From: Saccoglossus kowalevskii
Lineage: Eukaryota > Hemichordata > Enteropneusta > Harrimaniidae
Assembly (NCBI RefSeq): GCF_000003605.2
Contig: NW_003112957.1
Coordinates: 1-19,190 of the forward strand
Direction: 5' to 3'
DNA length: 19,190 nt
Positions 8,919-18,763 of this stretch are shown in pieces. The translations under genes and the position numbers were made by a program. How positions within the stretch are numbered: position 1 is the stretch's first letter; every line of letters begins with the position of its first letter. The notes beneath the pieces were generated by a model. The model searched no databases and had not been told where the DNA came from. It saw only the letters and a program-made list of their open reading frames with translations.

Positions 8919-9743
8919 TTACAATTTGTTGTCTGCCATTTCCATATACAGAGGCATGACATGATCAATGTACTGTTTTACTTCTTCTGGTAACTCACCT
9001 ACGTTTATGTGAGATTGAGCTAGAGGCTGAAAGCAACTGCTTTCAATCGCGGTTTTGAAATACGTTTCTACAACCTGTGGATTTTTCATACGATCAGGAA
9101 AATGGTGTATGTTTCCTGGTTTCCAATTTAAGAAGTTCTCACTAAATGAAAGACCTGTTGCTAAGCAATACTTTTGTAACGTTTTTCTTGGATTTCTTAT
9201 CAAATCATCTGATTCTACGATTATTGCTGGTAGATTTAATTCATTTGTGACGTACTTATAAAATCTGTAATTTTCTACAAAACGATGAACCTCAATGACA
9301 TATTTTAATACATCTCGGACACCATATCCCATACGGCTGCATTCCGCTAGAGCACACTTGTACGAGGACATGATGGATGCCCTTGGATCACGAATCAGGA
9401 ATGTGTGAATATAACCAGTGGGTAGGTATTTATAGTTTTTTCTTCCTCCAAGACACCCTGCGTTATCTTTAATGAAGATGGCACTCTTTTCTGGACAGGA
9501 CGTTTTCTCTAATCTATCTTTCACTTCTTGGTATGTGTATCCAGGAACTGGAGGACCCCTACTGTAATCCTCAGGACACATTCTTTCCTCCCCTTCACAA
9601 TATGCCATAGCAAATTGTTCATGAAAAACTTTAATTGAAGATTCTCCTGCAATTGCTAATTCAAATGCAGTTGATCTCGACCTGCCATGTGCCCATAACG
9701 CCACTCGCAGAGATGGCGTTATATCGCGAAAACGAGCTGCCAT
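8919..9743 (-). CDS. P-loop sulfotransferase family protein, copy B
   Basis: Intact 274-residue paralog of copy A with the same architecture: WAHGRSRSTAFE at residues 17-28 for the 5'-phosphosulfate loop, FLIRDPRASIMS (115-126) for the 3'-phosphate site with Arg118 and Ser126, and the VESDDLIRNP segment. The start is the ATG at 9743; a GTG two codons upstream is not a likely eukaryotic start. About 28 residues differ from copy A. They cluster in the N-terminal 60 residues, around 133-161, and after 216. Residues 162-216 are identical. The substitutions spare the cofactor motifs, which suggests that both copies are functional enzymes. Substrate unknown. No signal peptide or membrane segment seen. 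Confidence 0.87.
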   Translation of the reverse strand: MAARFRDITPSLRVALWAHGRSRSTAFELAIAGESSIKVFHEQFAMAYCEGEERMCPEDYSRGPPVPGYTYQEVKDRLEKTSCPEKSAIFIKDNAGCLGGRKNYKYLPTGYIHTFLIRDPRASIMSSYKCALAECSRMGYGVRDVLKYVIEVHRFVENYRFYKYVTNELNLPAIIVESDDLIRNPRKTLQKYCLATGLSFSENFLNWKPGNIHHFPDRMKNPQVVETYFKTAIESSCFQPLAQSHINVGELPEEVKQYIDHVMPLYMEMADNKL

Positions 9744-9788
9744 TGTCACTATATGTACAATAAACGTCCACTTACTAGCAACTGAAAG

Positions 9789-9810
9789 TCTGTAATGTAA
9801 AAGAGAACAA
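9789..9810 (-). promoter_or_regulatory. Candidate 3' splice acceptor upstream of sulfotransferase B
   Basis: The minus strand reads a T/C-rich run ending in TTACAG, with the inferred exon starting at 9789, 46 bp before the ATG. Aligned with the acceptors at 2143 and 18350. It could pair with the donor at 14377-14382 across about 4.6 kb. Confidence 0.45.
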
Positions 9811-10574
9811 TAAATTAGAATGCCATTGCTGGCATTTCTGTCAATTACAAAACATTGTTGGTTTATTTTAAAACATATATTTACGTAATATGGTAGACAA
9901 TTTATGTATGCATATTAGTATTTAATTGTTTCGAATCCATCTAAATTGTATGATGGTTGGATTCAATGATATGATGATTATAATACAATAGAACTATAAC
10001 ATTATCAAACGTGTTAAACATCTCACTAAAAATCGACGATTGTGGGGTACACGTTACAATAATAGTGGCATCTGAAGTCCATGAGTGAATAATAATAATA
10101 ATAATAATAATTGTTAGTATACACCTGTCACCATAACGGCATAAGTTACATTTATATTGGCGATCCTCTCCGTTAGTAGCACGGTCGAGAGAATATTTTC
10201 TGTCCAGCGCATCATATTCAGTTATTTTTTTATGTTTATGATAGCTATTGTGTTGGTTTTATAAAAATCAAAACAACCGATAAAGTTATGAAAAAATCGA
10301 TAATATGAAAAAAACACACGTAAAAACGATGTCTGGGCCGCCTATGATTGAGCACTGTAATCATGTTATCAATTTATGTTGATTTGCTTGATAAGCTAAT
10401 TTGTTCCATATCACAACAAACAATTGTTTTTTTACAAAACGTGATATGTGACATTTAAACTTGACGGAGTGCAGAGCACTGTCGTGTCTACACCCCCTTG
10501 TCAATGTACCAGCAACATTCTCGTAAGCCACGGCACCTGAACCAACCAAGTATGTCAGAGCAGAACTATATAAT
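9811..10574. other. Upstream or intronic region of unit B, no gene recognised
   Basis: Left and right ends match unit A. Positions about 9920-10335 are specific to unit B, AT-rich, and contain an ATA microsatellite. No recognisable coding potential. Confidence 0.5.
10088..10110. repeat. (AAT)n microsatellite
   Basis: About seven uninterrupted trinucleotide repeats inside the stretch specific to unit B. Confidence 0.9.
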
Positions 10575-11043
10575 GAGTTGCGTATACTCGAGTAAGCTAC
10601 GTTTATTTATTTTTTGGAGGATGATATTAATAGATATTCAAAACGTGGTTCAGTTATTCTGAGAGAAAAATGCTACAGTCTCAAGAGGAAATACAAATGA
10701 CTAATAATAAAGAAAAAGAATTTTAAAAATGATATATTAAACAAGCTCGAAAGTTTTAGCAAATCAAACCCCGGTGAGTACTGAAATCTATTAGGAGAGC
10801 TAAAAGACACCAAAATAAACAATGTCTCTGATAATGTTGACAGGCAAACCTGGTTTGAATGGCTTAGGAATGTCACAGTGTAAGGCCTGTATATCGCAAT
10901 TGAGAGGGCCACCCACAGAACTCACACTCAGGGGGTTCTTTCACTGCTAGTATGTGGTAGACAAGACTATTGTACTGGAAATGAAATACACATACATCAA
11001 AATATCAAGTTAAAGCTGCTGGCTTTAATACCTCTCAAAATAA

Positions 11044-11379
11044 TTACAAGAAAGCACAGACAAATACAATGAATAAAGTCATTAAAATAGTGGATTGCTT
11101 GGGGAAGTGTGCATTGGTTCCAGGATGTATTATTGGACGACAGTCAATGGCTTCTGCAACACAACAACGGAGAAATACAGTAGTCTGGCTTGCAGAGGAA
11201 TGCAGGTATTCTGCAGGGCACCGCTGAAAGCAGGAGATCACAGAGCAGTTCATACAAGTCTCACAGAATGATGGCTGTAGCCTGTAATATCGTATCGTAG
11301 CAGAACACACAGGAAAGCAAGTTGAAGTGACGGACACCAAGTTGAAATGATCGACCCAAACTGTCTTTAGTCTGTCCAA
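11044..11379 (-). other. Cysteine-rich 111-codon open frame in the insert
   Basis: Uninterrupted minus-strand frame with about a dozen cysteines in the middle and a hydrophobic C-terminal tail (TLFIVFVCAFL). No family recognised. It starts within the insert and has no counterpart elsewhere in the window. It may be fortuitous, since the insert is less AT-rich and stop codons are therefore rarer. Confidence 0.2.
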
Positions 11380-11461
11380 TGTATAGGCAGTGACACCACC
11401 TGGGTTTTTACATGAGCCAACCAGAATGTAATCTTGCTAGCAGCTGTGTCACGTAGATCAC

Positions 11462-11566
11462 AAACATCCTTTGTTATTCAAATAACAGCACACCTGGTAG
11501 ATTCCAATTTTCCTTCCAAAGTTGTAAACACCCTTTGTTATGTAAATTACAAGCACACCTGGTAGA
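11462..11566. repeat. Imperfect direct repeat, two copies of about 40 bp
   Basis: Copies at 11462-11501 and 11526-11566 share AAACA.CCTTTGTTAT, then AAAT.ACA and GCACACCTGGTAGA, separated by about 24 bp. Present only in the insert specific to unit B. Confidence 0.8.
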
Positions 11567-12603
11567 ACCCACTGTCCTATCACAACACACACCGTTTCTT
11601 CCCATGATTCCATGCACTCTTCCATTTGCAGAGTTTGAGGTAGTATGACAAAAACATAAAAAAAGGGATGCTGACAAGGAACATGAGTAAAACAAGTAAT
11701 AAAATGAGCAAAAACCCATAGCAGCTGCAACTTAAAAAAATCATGAATCAGTCTCTCTACCAAAAGACAACTTAGACAAGCACATCTCACAATTAGAAAT
11801 CCAAATGCTATAACTAAACTAAAAAAAAAGCTACAGACGCAGATAAAATTACCAATGAAATAATCAAGGCCAACAGGAACCCATTAGTAAAACCATTACA
11901 TAAACTATTCAAAGTAATCCTGCAGAGTGGATACATACTTAATTTAGGAATGAACCCCCTATTTTCAAAAAAAGGAGACAAAGCAAATCCAAACAATTAC
12001 AGAGGCATCACACTTCTTAATAGTATCAGTAAACTTTTCACCTTCATTCTTAAACAACGGCTTTTGAAACGACAAAAGGAAAACAACACAATTATCAGAA
12101 AACAAATAGGATGCATGCCAAACTGTAGCACCAAAGACCATTTATTTGTCCTCAAACAACTAACCACAAAATACCTAAGATTTCGTTTGCTTGTTTCATT
12201 GACTTCCAGAAAGCCTTTGATTCCATGTGGTAGGCGCACATGGAGAAGTGGTGGTATTACAGGTAAATTCTACAACATCATAAAATCCATTTATCTGAAC
12301 TCAACAGGATGTGTTAAACTTAAACAGGGTGTAACAGACAGTTTTACAATTACTAGAGGCATTAGACTGGGGGGTGGACTCAGCCCACTTCTTTGTAATA
12401 TCTATGTAAATGACATCCAAACATCATTAGACTTGGCTCGTAATGACCCGCCAGTTCAAGTCTCTTAAACACAACTCTCCCATGTCTGCTATATGCAGAC
12501 GACCTTGTAGTGTTACCCCAATCACTTACCGGCTTACAAAATGCCATAAATGCTCTTGAAACTTACTGTCAGAAATGAAACTCAATATTAAATCAAAATC
12601 TTC

Positions 12604-13302
12604 ATGTTTAGTAGGTCAAGAGAATTACAGGACAAATTCAAATTCTATGTTGATGGGAAAGAACTTGAAAATACAAAAACCAACACATACCTCGGCATTA
12701 AACTACAGGAATCAGGTAAATTCACCAGAGCACAAGAAGACCTCAGTGCTAGAAGAATGAAGGCATGTTTCAAAATGAAACAAATGCTAATTTCACAAAA
12801 ACTAATTCCAATCAAAACATACTTAAAAATGTTTGATGCAATTGTAAAGCCAATTATGCTTTACTGCAGTGACATTTGGATCAGCGAGAACATCAACGAT
12901 TCGCATCTTATGGCAAATCTGTCTACACCAATGGAAACAGTACAAATACATTTCTGCAAATACCTTCTAAAAGTAAACAGCAAAGCAAGATATTTGGCAA
13001 GCATACTAGAGTTGGGAAGATATCCACTCCTAGCAACAAGTATAAAATATATGATCAAATATTGGATCAAAATAAATAATTCTAACCCAAATTTGCATGT
13101 ACATGAAGCTTACAATCTTGGAATACATCTTTATAAAAAAAAAGCAAAAGACAACTGGGTAACAGACATAAAACAAATTTTAGAAAATTTAAATATGGGA
13201 AATATTTGGGAAAACCATAAATCTCTTGATGACAAACAAATCACCGAAATGGTAACGCGCAAACTAGAACAATCCTTTAAAATACATAGCACAGAAACAT
13301 GA
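12604..13302 (+). pseudogene. RT C-terminal ORF of LINE copy B, 232 codons
   Basis: Longest surviving frame of the LINE. It runs from the region after the YADD block (MFSRS, FYVDGKELENTKTNTYLGIKL) through KPIMLYCSDIW, FCKYLLK and LELGRYPLL to a stop at 13300-13302. It is open where copy A has a stop (4431-4433) and a later frameshift. It lacks the catalytic part of the RT, so it is a remnant with no expected function. Confidence 0.7.
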
Positions 13303-13800
13303 TGACAATAAAGATAAAGTCATAAAAACAAGTTACGAACCTATATAAAATTAAAACAGAATTTGCATATGAAAAATATCTCACCACAATCAAAAATCCA
13401 AATCATAGAGCTGCTATGACAAAAATCAGAAGAAGTGCTCATACTCAATTTTCTTCTCAATTGTATTCTATACAAGGAGGAACGAGAAATCATGATCAAG
13501 AATATTAAATACAATAAAAACAACTTGAGAACGAATGATGAACACCTTACAGATATACTAAAAAGTAAAAATGACAAAACAATCATTGAGCTAAGAAAAT
13601 TCATTCACACTTGTTTCAAAATACAACAAGAAAATATCCAAAAATGCCAGATGCCTCAACCAACTACCACCAAATATATTTTTTCATTTTTTTTATTTAC
13701 ATTCAAATGTTTGTGATTGTCTTGTGTTTTTGTTGTCTTTTTCGGTTACTTTATTGTACGTTCAACTAAGTTCCCACCCTGGGATACGGTTTCAGTAAAG

Positions 13801-13825
13801 ATTATTATTATTATTATTATTATTA
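13801..13825. repeat. (ATT)n microsatellite at the 3' tail of LINE B
   Basis: Eight ATT repeats directly after TTTCAGTAAAG. Short tandem repeats at the 3' end are typical of CR1/L2-like LINEs, which supports this as the true end of the element. Confidence 0.9.
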
Positions 13826-13977
13826 GTCTGTGTCAGCCGGTCGCACACGTCTACGGACACAGGTGTCAATCACTCAGGGCCGTACGGCGGCGAGTAAATG
13901 AACAAACATATATATCATTGTGTCAAATATAGTGTTTACTCATGAAAAATTCAGTGTACATACAGTTTTTACAATTA

Positions 13978-14326
13978 TTCAGATTCCAGACACGTAAACA
14001 TTGACCTTAATTAGATGCAAGTGAACTCTTGTTTTACTGGTTTTATCGAATTGCCAATATACTGGTATAATAAAATAGCAATAAAACCATCACTGAAGGC
14101 GGGTATTCCACTCGATATGGCACAATCACTCAATATATGTCGGGTTTATTGCTTGAACACAGTGTGGTGGGTTAGTTACTTTCCTAGAAAGGGCGACTTA
14201 TTGTTTAATTACAATTCCGGGTTTCAATGCCAATTTGCCATGATTGTAAATTTGTGATTGAGGTCTGTACAACACGTATGAATAGATAAATCGGTTGCCA
14301 TAGCCTGATTTGGATGACACTATGTT
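13978..14326. repeat. 349-bp block identical between units B and A
   Basis: Exact match to 5617-5965. The near-identity continues with only a one-base indel and one substitution to about 14457, covering the candidate donor and exon 1. No gene on its own. Confidence 0.85.
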
Positions 14327-14376
14327 TACTTTCACATAGGTTATATATATTAAATCACATAAACTGCAAGTACAGA

Positions 14377-14382
14377 TCTTAC
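14377..14382 (-). promoter_or_regulatory. Candidate 5' splice donor (GTAAGA) of gene B exon 1
   Basis: Minus strand AAAAAG|GTAAGA, last exon base 14383. Counterpart of 6016-6021. The exon side also reads as a hydrophobic, signal-peptide-like frame (LIIFAIVCVLMLGSYSP) but no ATG opens it in either unit. I therefore favour a non-coding first exon. Confidence 0.4.
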
Positions 14383-14462
14383 CTTTTTCCCGTCTGTCGA
14401 CTGGTGAGTATGACCCGAGCATCAACACGCAAACAATAGCGAAAATAATTAATTGCAATCCA

Positions 14463-14469
14463 TTTTATA
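14463..14469 (-). promoter_or_regulatory. TATA-like box, candidate promoter of sulfotransferase B
   Basis: TATAAAA on the minus strand, about 80 bp upstream of the donor and 4.7 kb upstream of the coding exon. Same arrangement as 6103-6109. Confidence 0.35.
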
Positions 14470-14603
14470 CTTATAGTGACTTAAACCGATTTATAAACAT
14501 GAGTTAATGCGCATGGTAGGCAAGACTGAAATGTATAATTATGTCCATGGTGAATGCGCTTCACTCGACCACTTAAAGGGCGCCGCGCATGAGCGCGAGA
14601 GAG

Positions 14604-14767
14604 ATTACCATGCTTTAACGAACAAGTGGCCGGCGGTAATTAGTGCAAGTGGCGCCCAGGGCACAACTCGTACTCGTGATTTTATTAGAAAAGCGCATTG
14701 GATTGGAAAATGAATGTTTATCAACAAATACAAATGTCGCACATGCGCGGCGCGACGACTACCGCCC
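14604..14767 (+). repeat. Inverted repeat, left arm, unit B
   Basis: Counterpart of 6244-6437, shortened by a deletion of about 35 bp after CATGCTTTAA. Resembles the reverse complement of 15818-16010. Confidence 0.7.
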
Positions 14768-15817
14768 GTCAAATGTATACAGCATTAGGGGTTTCAGCCA
14801 ATTTATACACTATGAAAATTAATTAACATATTTTCATGAAGTAACGGTTCGATTTCACCCCAACTATGTTTTTGAAGGCACCATTTTAATTTAAATAATT
14901 ATAGGTATTCTTTTTTGTTTTTTACATCGTAATGTGAACAATGGAATTTGATGAAGATTACTTGTGCATGTGTACTGAAATACCCCCACTATATAAACCC
15001 ACTGCAGAGTTCTATCTTTGGAAATCATGTGGTTTTTAATCTATTTTTGTGCTGAAACGCTGGAATAGAAAACCTAAAGCTTGTAAGATTGTTATTTTTT
15101 CAGTTTGCAGGCAAATGTGTATGTTTTTTATTTCTAAATATTGGTGTTTTGTGTACGTGTCCTCTACTATTGTAATATGTACGTTGTGTACATCAAATTG
15201 TACTTACCTTAAAATATTTAAAAGGTCAAATTTTAATAGGACAATTTTGCATCTAATAAAACTATGATCCAGAAATGTTCGTACATTTTTTACATTATCC
15301 CCTGTTATCATTTAGATGTATTGTTCTTACACTAATGAATATTGATTTTGTAATATATGTCCATACAACTCAGTTCCTGTGTGTTGACTCTTTTTTTTCT
15401 GTTTTGTGGGAATATATAGTGATTTCAATTATTGCACTACCAAACATAATAGGATATTGGAGAATTTTATTGGTCCATGCAATGATTACTTTGATACAAT
15501 AATAGCACCTTTTTAATCGTAATTAAATAAATTCACCATTAAAATAACATTATTATTGAAACAATATCGAATTTTGGTCGAATAATTTTTGATTATATCA
15601 TTATATAATTGAAATTCTCATTTGTTTCGTGGACGGCTTACTGGTCAGCTTTAAAGGTGAAAAAAATGAGCAATTTAGAGGATTTCTGATTAAGTAAAGT
15701 AAAATTTATATGATTACTAATCAAATCTGTGTTAGAGTTTATGTAAATGTTTTATATTCGGATGAGATTTGTATTGGAACTGAATTCTATATGTTTGATA
15801 TAGAACATAAAATGAAG
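14768..15817. other. Spacer between inverted arms, unit B; no gene recognised
   Basis: AT-rich. Homologous to 6438-7330 with an extra stretch of about 200 bp near 15500-15710. No reading frame is maintained between the units. Confidence 0.5.
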
Positions 15818-16010
15818 GACGGTGGACGTCGACCTGCGCATGTGCGACATTTGTGTTGATAAACATTGATTTTCCCCAAATCCAATGTGCTTTTTTAATG
15901 AAAATCACAATTATGAGGTTTGGCCTGGCCACGGCTTCCACTAATTATCGCCGCTAACTCCTTCGATACCTTCCAATCACCTAAAAAATACCTAATTAAA
16001 GCTTGGTAAC
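15818..16010 (-). repeat. Inverted repeat, right arm, unit B
   Basis: Partner of 14604-14767 and counterpart of 7331-7522. A 75-codon minus-strand frame crosses it (15895-16122), but the corresponding frame in unit A differs mostly at amino-acid-changing positions, so I do not call it a gene. Confidence 0.7.
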
Positions 16011-16430
16011 GTCGTTGGTCTGGAAAACATTCAAAGTCGCCATCTTTGCTCATACGAGACCCATATATCTCGAGTATGCGTGGGCGACGACTACCGCCCT
16101 TTGAGTAAAATAATTTGAGCAACTTATTTTCTAATTTTAGAAAAAAAATATTCTGAGCGACAGGCTGGTAAAATTATGAAACATCAAATACGAATGAAAA
16201 ATCTGGTTGAACCAGTGGTGACGTGATTTTATTACAACTGTGTGTAATACTAGGTCTATATTTGATGAGCAATCGTAAAATATTTGTTGAAGTATATCGA
16301 CCTCACATAATTGTTCAACATGAGCTTTGACAAAAAGTTCCTTTCCTTGGAATATGTCACTGCAGATCTCGATCTTTATTAATGAAATGAAATTGGGTTT
16401 AGCATTTTCACGCCAGACATGGATTATATA
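16011..16430. other. Right end of unit B, no gene recognised
   Basis: Counterpart of 7523-7970. Includes the minus-strand CAAAGATGGCGAC word near 16040 and a CGACGACTACCGCCC word near 16085. Confidence 0.5.
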
Positions 16431-17407
16431 GTTTTAGATTATGTCCTTTTCAAACTCAAATTATGTTTAATATGATGTGAAAATTCCCATTGAAATAAGT
16501 GTTAATGGTGTTTTCACTCGGTGGGGGACGCAATATATATCTCCTGGATATATTCAATACTGAGCTGACGAATACGCCCAGAATAGATATTCATTTTATA
16601 AAACATATCAGTGGTAATTGTCGCCAGATTTCGTCAGAAATACTATAGTACTTTCGTCCTGCTACCCTATACATAAACGTACGCTTGCATACAATCGAAT
16701 TCAACGAATCAATTGTAATCAAATATTCAGAATACTATTTTAAAACAAAACAAAACAAGAACGTTACTAAATACAAATCCCAGTCAGTTTCGTAAAGCAA
16801 TCCAAATCATAATATGGCTACACCTGTCGAGCATTACAAAAAAATCAGATACATTCTGATAATAATAACAATATTGAGAACATATAAACGAATTAAATTA
16901 CAAATAATTGTTATGCATGGATTATGTACCGGTTTTGTGACTTCTTCCACACCCACTTGCACAGTTTAAAAATGTTAAATAACTCTATAGACACTAGGCA
17001 TGTACTGCCATGTAAAGAAATATAAAGTTACAAATTAAATTATTTCAAACATGTTGCTGAGTTCGGCGCTAGAGTTTAATCTGTCTGTCAACAACGAATG
17101 ACAGTATGATTTATTCTATGTTCATGTAAATCTGAAGTATTTTAAGTAAAAATAGAAATATACTTTAACATAGCAAAAATCAAACTTCTAATCGGATTAT
17201 ACATCACATGGATTGCAGCACTAGAAATAGAAGCATGTAGATTGCCGTAAGGATGACAATCGCAATAGAGAAAGTATAGTTTTGTGAATGGTAAACTGAC
17301 GTCCAGATTCAGAAGAACATGAAATAGAGGTAACATCATTTTTTATAAATCCAGTGTGGTGGTTGTCCCTTGGCACATATAACATCATTGTTTTATTAGT
17401 TATTAAC
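16431..17407. other. Left flank of unit C, no gene recognised
   Basis: Homologous to the left flanks of A and B. It keeps the sequence after the 'AACTCTATAGA' landmark in a form that differs from A and is absent from B. No coding potential seen. Confidence 0.5.
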
Positions 17408-17413
17408 TTTATT
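17408..17413 (-). promoter_or_regulatory. Poly(A) signal of sulfotransferase C
   Basis: AATAAA on the minus strand, followed by an overlapping second hexamer as in unit A, about 70 bp past the stop. Confidence 0.45.
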
Positions 17414-17483
17414 TATTAGATTAAATTACATTGGTTAAAACACTTAGCAGCAAATACTGAAATACATCGAAATACCATGAAAC

Positions 17484-18305
17484 TTACAATTTGTTGTCTT
17501 CCATTTCCATATACAGAGGCATGACATGGTCAATGTACTGTTTTACTTCTTCTGGTAACTCTACGTTTATGTGAGATTGAGCTAGAAGCTGAAAGCAACT
17601 GCTTTCAATCGCGGTTTTGAAATACATTTCTACAAACTGTGGATTTTTCATACGATCAGGAAAATGGTGTATGTTTCCTGGTTTCCAATTTAAGAAGTTC
17701 TCACTAAATGAAAGACCTGTTGCTAAGCAATACTTTTGTAACGTTTTTCTTGGATTTCTTATCAAATCATCTGATTCTACGATTATTGCTGGTAGATTTA
17801 ATTCATTTGTGACGTACTTATAAAATCTGTAATTTTTTACAAACGATGAACCTCAATGACACATTTTACTACATCTCGGACACCATATCCCACACGGCTG
17901 CATTCCGCTAGAGCACACTTGTACGAGGACATGATGGATGCCTTTGGATCACGAATAAGGAATACGTGAATATACCCGGTAGGTAGGTATTTATAGTTTT
18001 TTCTTCCTCCAAGACACACTGTGTTATCTTCAATGAAGATTGCACTCTTTTCTGGACAGGACGTTTTCTCTAATCTATCTTTCACTTCTTGGTATGTGTA
18101 TTCAGGAACTGGAGGACCCTTACTGTAATCCTCAGGACATATTCTTTCTTCCCCTTCACAATAAGCCATAACAAATTGTTCATGGAAAACTGTAATTGAA
18201 GATTCTCCTGCAATTGCTAATTCAAATGCAGTTGATCTCGACCTGCCATGTGCCCATAACGCCACTCGCAGAGCTGTCGCTATATCGCAAAAAACGAGCT
18301 GCCAT
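17484..18305 (-). pseudogene. P-loop sulfotransferase pseudogene, copy C
   Basis: Full-length homolog of copies A and B, but split by two single-base changes. In the run of A at 18289-18294 (plus strand) there is one extra base near codon 5, so translation from the ATG at 18305 leaves the family frame at once. At 17841-17843 one A is missing relative to copy B, which shifts the frame after residue His153 and meets a stop within two codons. Between the lesions (17837-18265) and after them (17484-17765) the family sequence is well kept, including WAHGRSRSTAFE and FLIRDPKASIMS. There is also a one-codon in-frame deletion near residue 249, and Lys92 of the IKDNAG segment is Glu. Good preservation implies recent inactivation. 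Two sequencing errors, one in each homopolymer, are an alternative. Confidence 0.8.
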
Positions 18306-18349
18306 TGTCACTCTATGCACAATAAACGTCGTCGATTAGCAACTGGAAG

Positions 18350-18372
18350 TCTGTAATGGAAATGAGAACAAT
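18350..18372 (-). promoter_or_regulatory. Acceptor-like site upstream of pseudogene C
   Basis: The minus strand reads a T/C-rich run ending in TTACAG, aligned with 2143 and 9789. Homology to units A and B ends about 65 bp further upstream, so the matching donor is not in this unit. Confidence 0.35.
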
Positions 18373-18415
18373 AAATTGTAATCCCATTCTTGGCATTTCT
18401 CCCAATAAAAACAAT

Positions 18416-18755
18416 GTAACTTAATATACCATTTTAGAGAGCATGTGATATAGAATTCTGGGCAGTTAACTGATAGCTAGACTGAACCAGAATGACTGAA
18501 CTACGAGTATGTTTTGCTTCCTAGTCTTATAATATATTATAACTATTCATTGATCATAACATTGATTACTTACATGCGCGGTATCATCAGTCACTAATCT
18601 GATGAAAATAAGATCCTAGTTTTGGCTTGTTTTTGTATATTTATTTTATTTTATTCTAGTATTTATTTTTTGAAGTTTTGGTAATTGCAAAAGCCAACAA
18701 GGATCTGACCCAATACCTTCTAATCTCGCATAAGTAACAGCCAATCACAGCCCCC
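18416..18755. other. Unique sequence right of the duplication, no gene recognised
   Basis: No similarity to units A or B. AT-rich, with a T/A-rich patch near 18640-18675. No reading frame of note. Confidence 0.5.
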
Positions 18756-18763
18756 CTTTTATA
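18756..18763 (-). promoter_or_regulatory. Strong TATA-like box facing pseudogene C
   Basis: The minus strand reads TATAAAAG within GTATAAAAGGGGGGC, followed about 15 bp downstream by GATTGGCTG, an inverted CCAAT-type word. It lies about 450 bp upstream of the ATG of copy C, in unique sequence. It could be a promoter for transcription toward copy C, or a remnant of another gene. Not proven. Confidence 0.3.

Larger units (their letters stand above)
10876..11683. mobile_element. Insert of about 810 bp in LINE copy B, unidentified
   Basis: Compared with copy A, which is continuous across 3421-3450, copy B has about 810 bp of unrelated, visibly less AT-rich sequence here. I see no clear terminal inverted repeats or target-site duplication, so neither the mechanism nor the exact ends are known. 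It holds an imperfect direct repeat (11462-11501 and 11526-11566) and a minus-strand open frame (11044-11379). It could be a non-autonomous element or a captured piece of other genomic DNA. Confidence 0.55.
10575..13827 (+). mobile_element. Degenerate non-LTR retrotransposon (LINE), copy B, with nested insert
   Basis: Duplicated counterpart of the LINE at 2660-5496, at the same place in its unit. The endonuclease part runs to RGSVIL near 10662, then jumps straight to the linker (REKCYSLKRKYK): about 477 bp present in copy A (2753-3229) are missing. An insert of about 810 bp follows. The RT part keeps motif A (CFIDFQKAFDSMW at 12192-12230), but a TAG follows it and upstream codons are in another frame. 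The conserved RGIRQGDGLSPL is mutated to RGIRLGGGLSPL. YADD is intact (12492-12503). The same frameshift as in copy A lies between the RGIR and YADD segments. The element ends in an (ATT)n tail. Confidence 0.82.
7971..16430. repeat. Tandem segmental duplication, unit B
   Basis: Second copy of the unit, in direct orientation and in the same order as unit A: left flank, sulfotransferase, LINE, invariant block, inverted-repeat segment. It is about 0.5 kb longer than unit A. The difference is mainly an insert in its LINE (about 10876-11683) and a unit-specific AT-rich stretch (about 9920-10335), offset by a deletion in the LINE endonuclease part and a shorter left flank. The A/B boundary is set by resemblance of 7971 onward to position 1 onward. 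Confidence 0.85.
16431..18415. repeat. Tandem segmental duplication, truncated unit C
   Basis: Third copy, covering only the left flank and the sulfotransferase pseudogene. Similarity to A (about 2205) and B (about 9855) stops near 18415, a little beyond the acceptor-like site upstream of the gene. From there to the window end nothing resembles units A or B, so this is the right edge of the duplicated block, or a later rearrangement. The unit lacks the LINE and the TATA/donor block. Confidence 0.8.

Noticed and set aside
15895-16122. 75-codon minus-strand frame across the right inverted arm
   Set aside because: The frame is open in unit A too, but roughly eight or nine residues of about 57 differ and they are mostly radical (Tyr/Cys, Pro/Thr, Arg/Gly, Ser/Leu), as expected for non-coding DNA.
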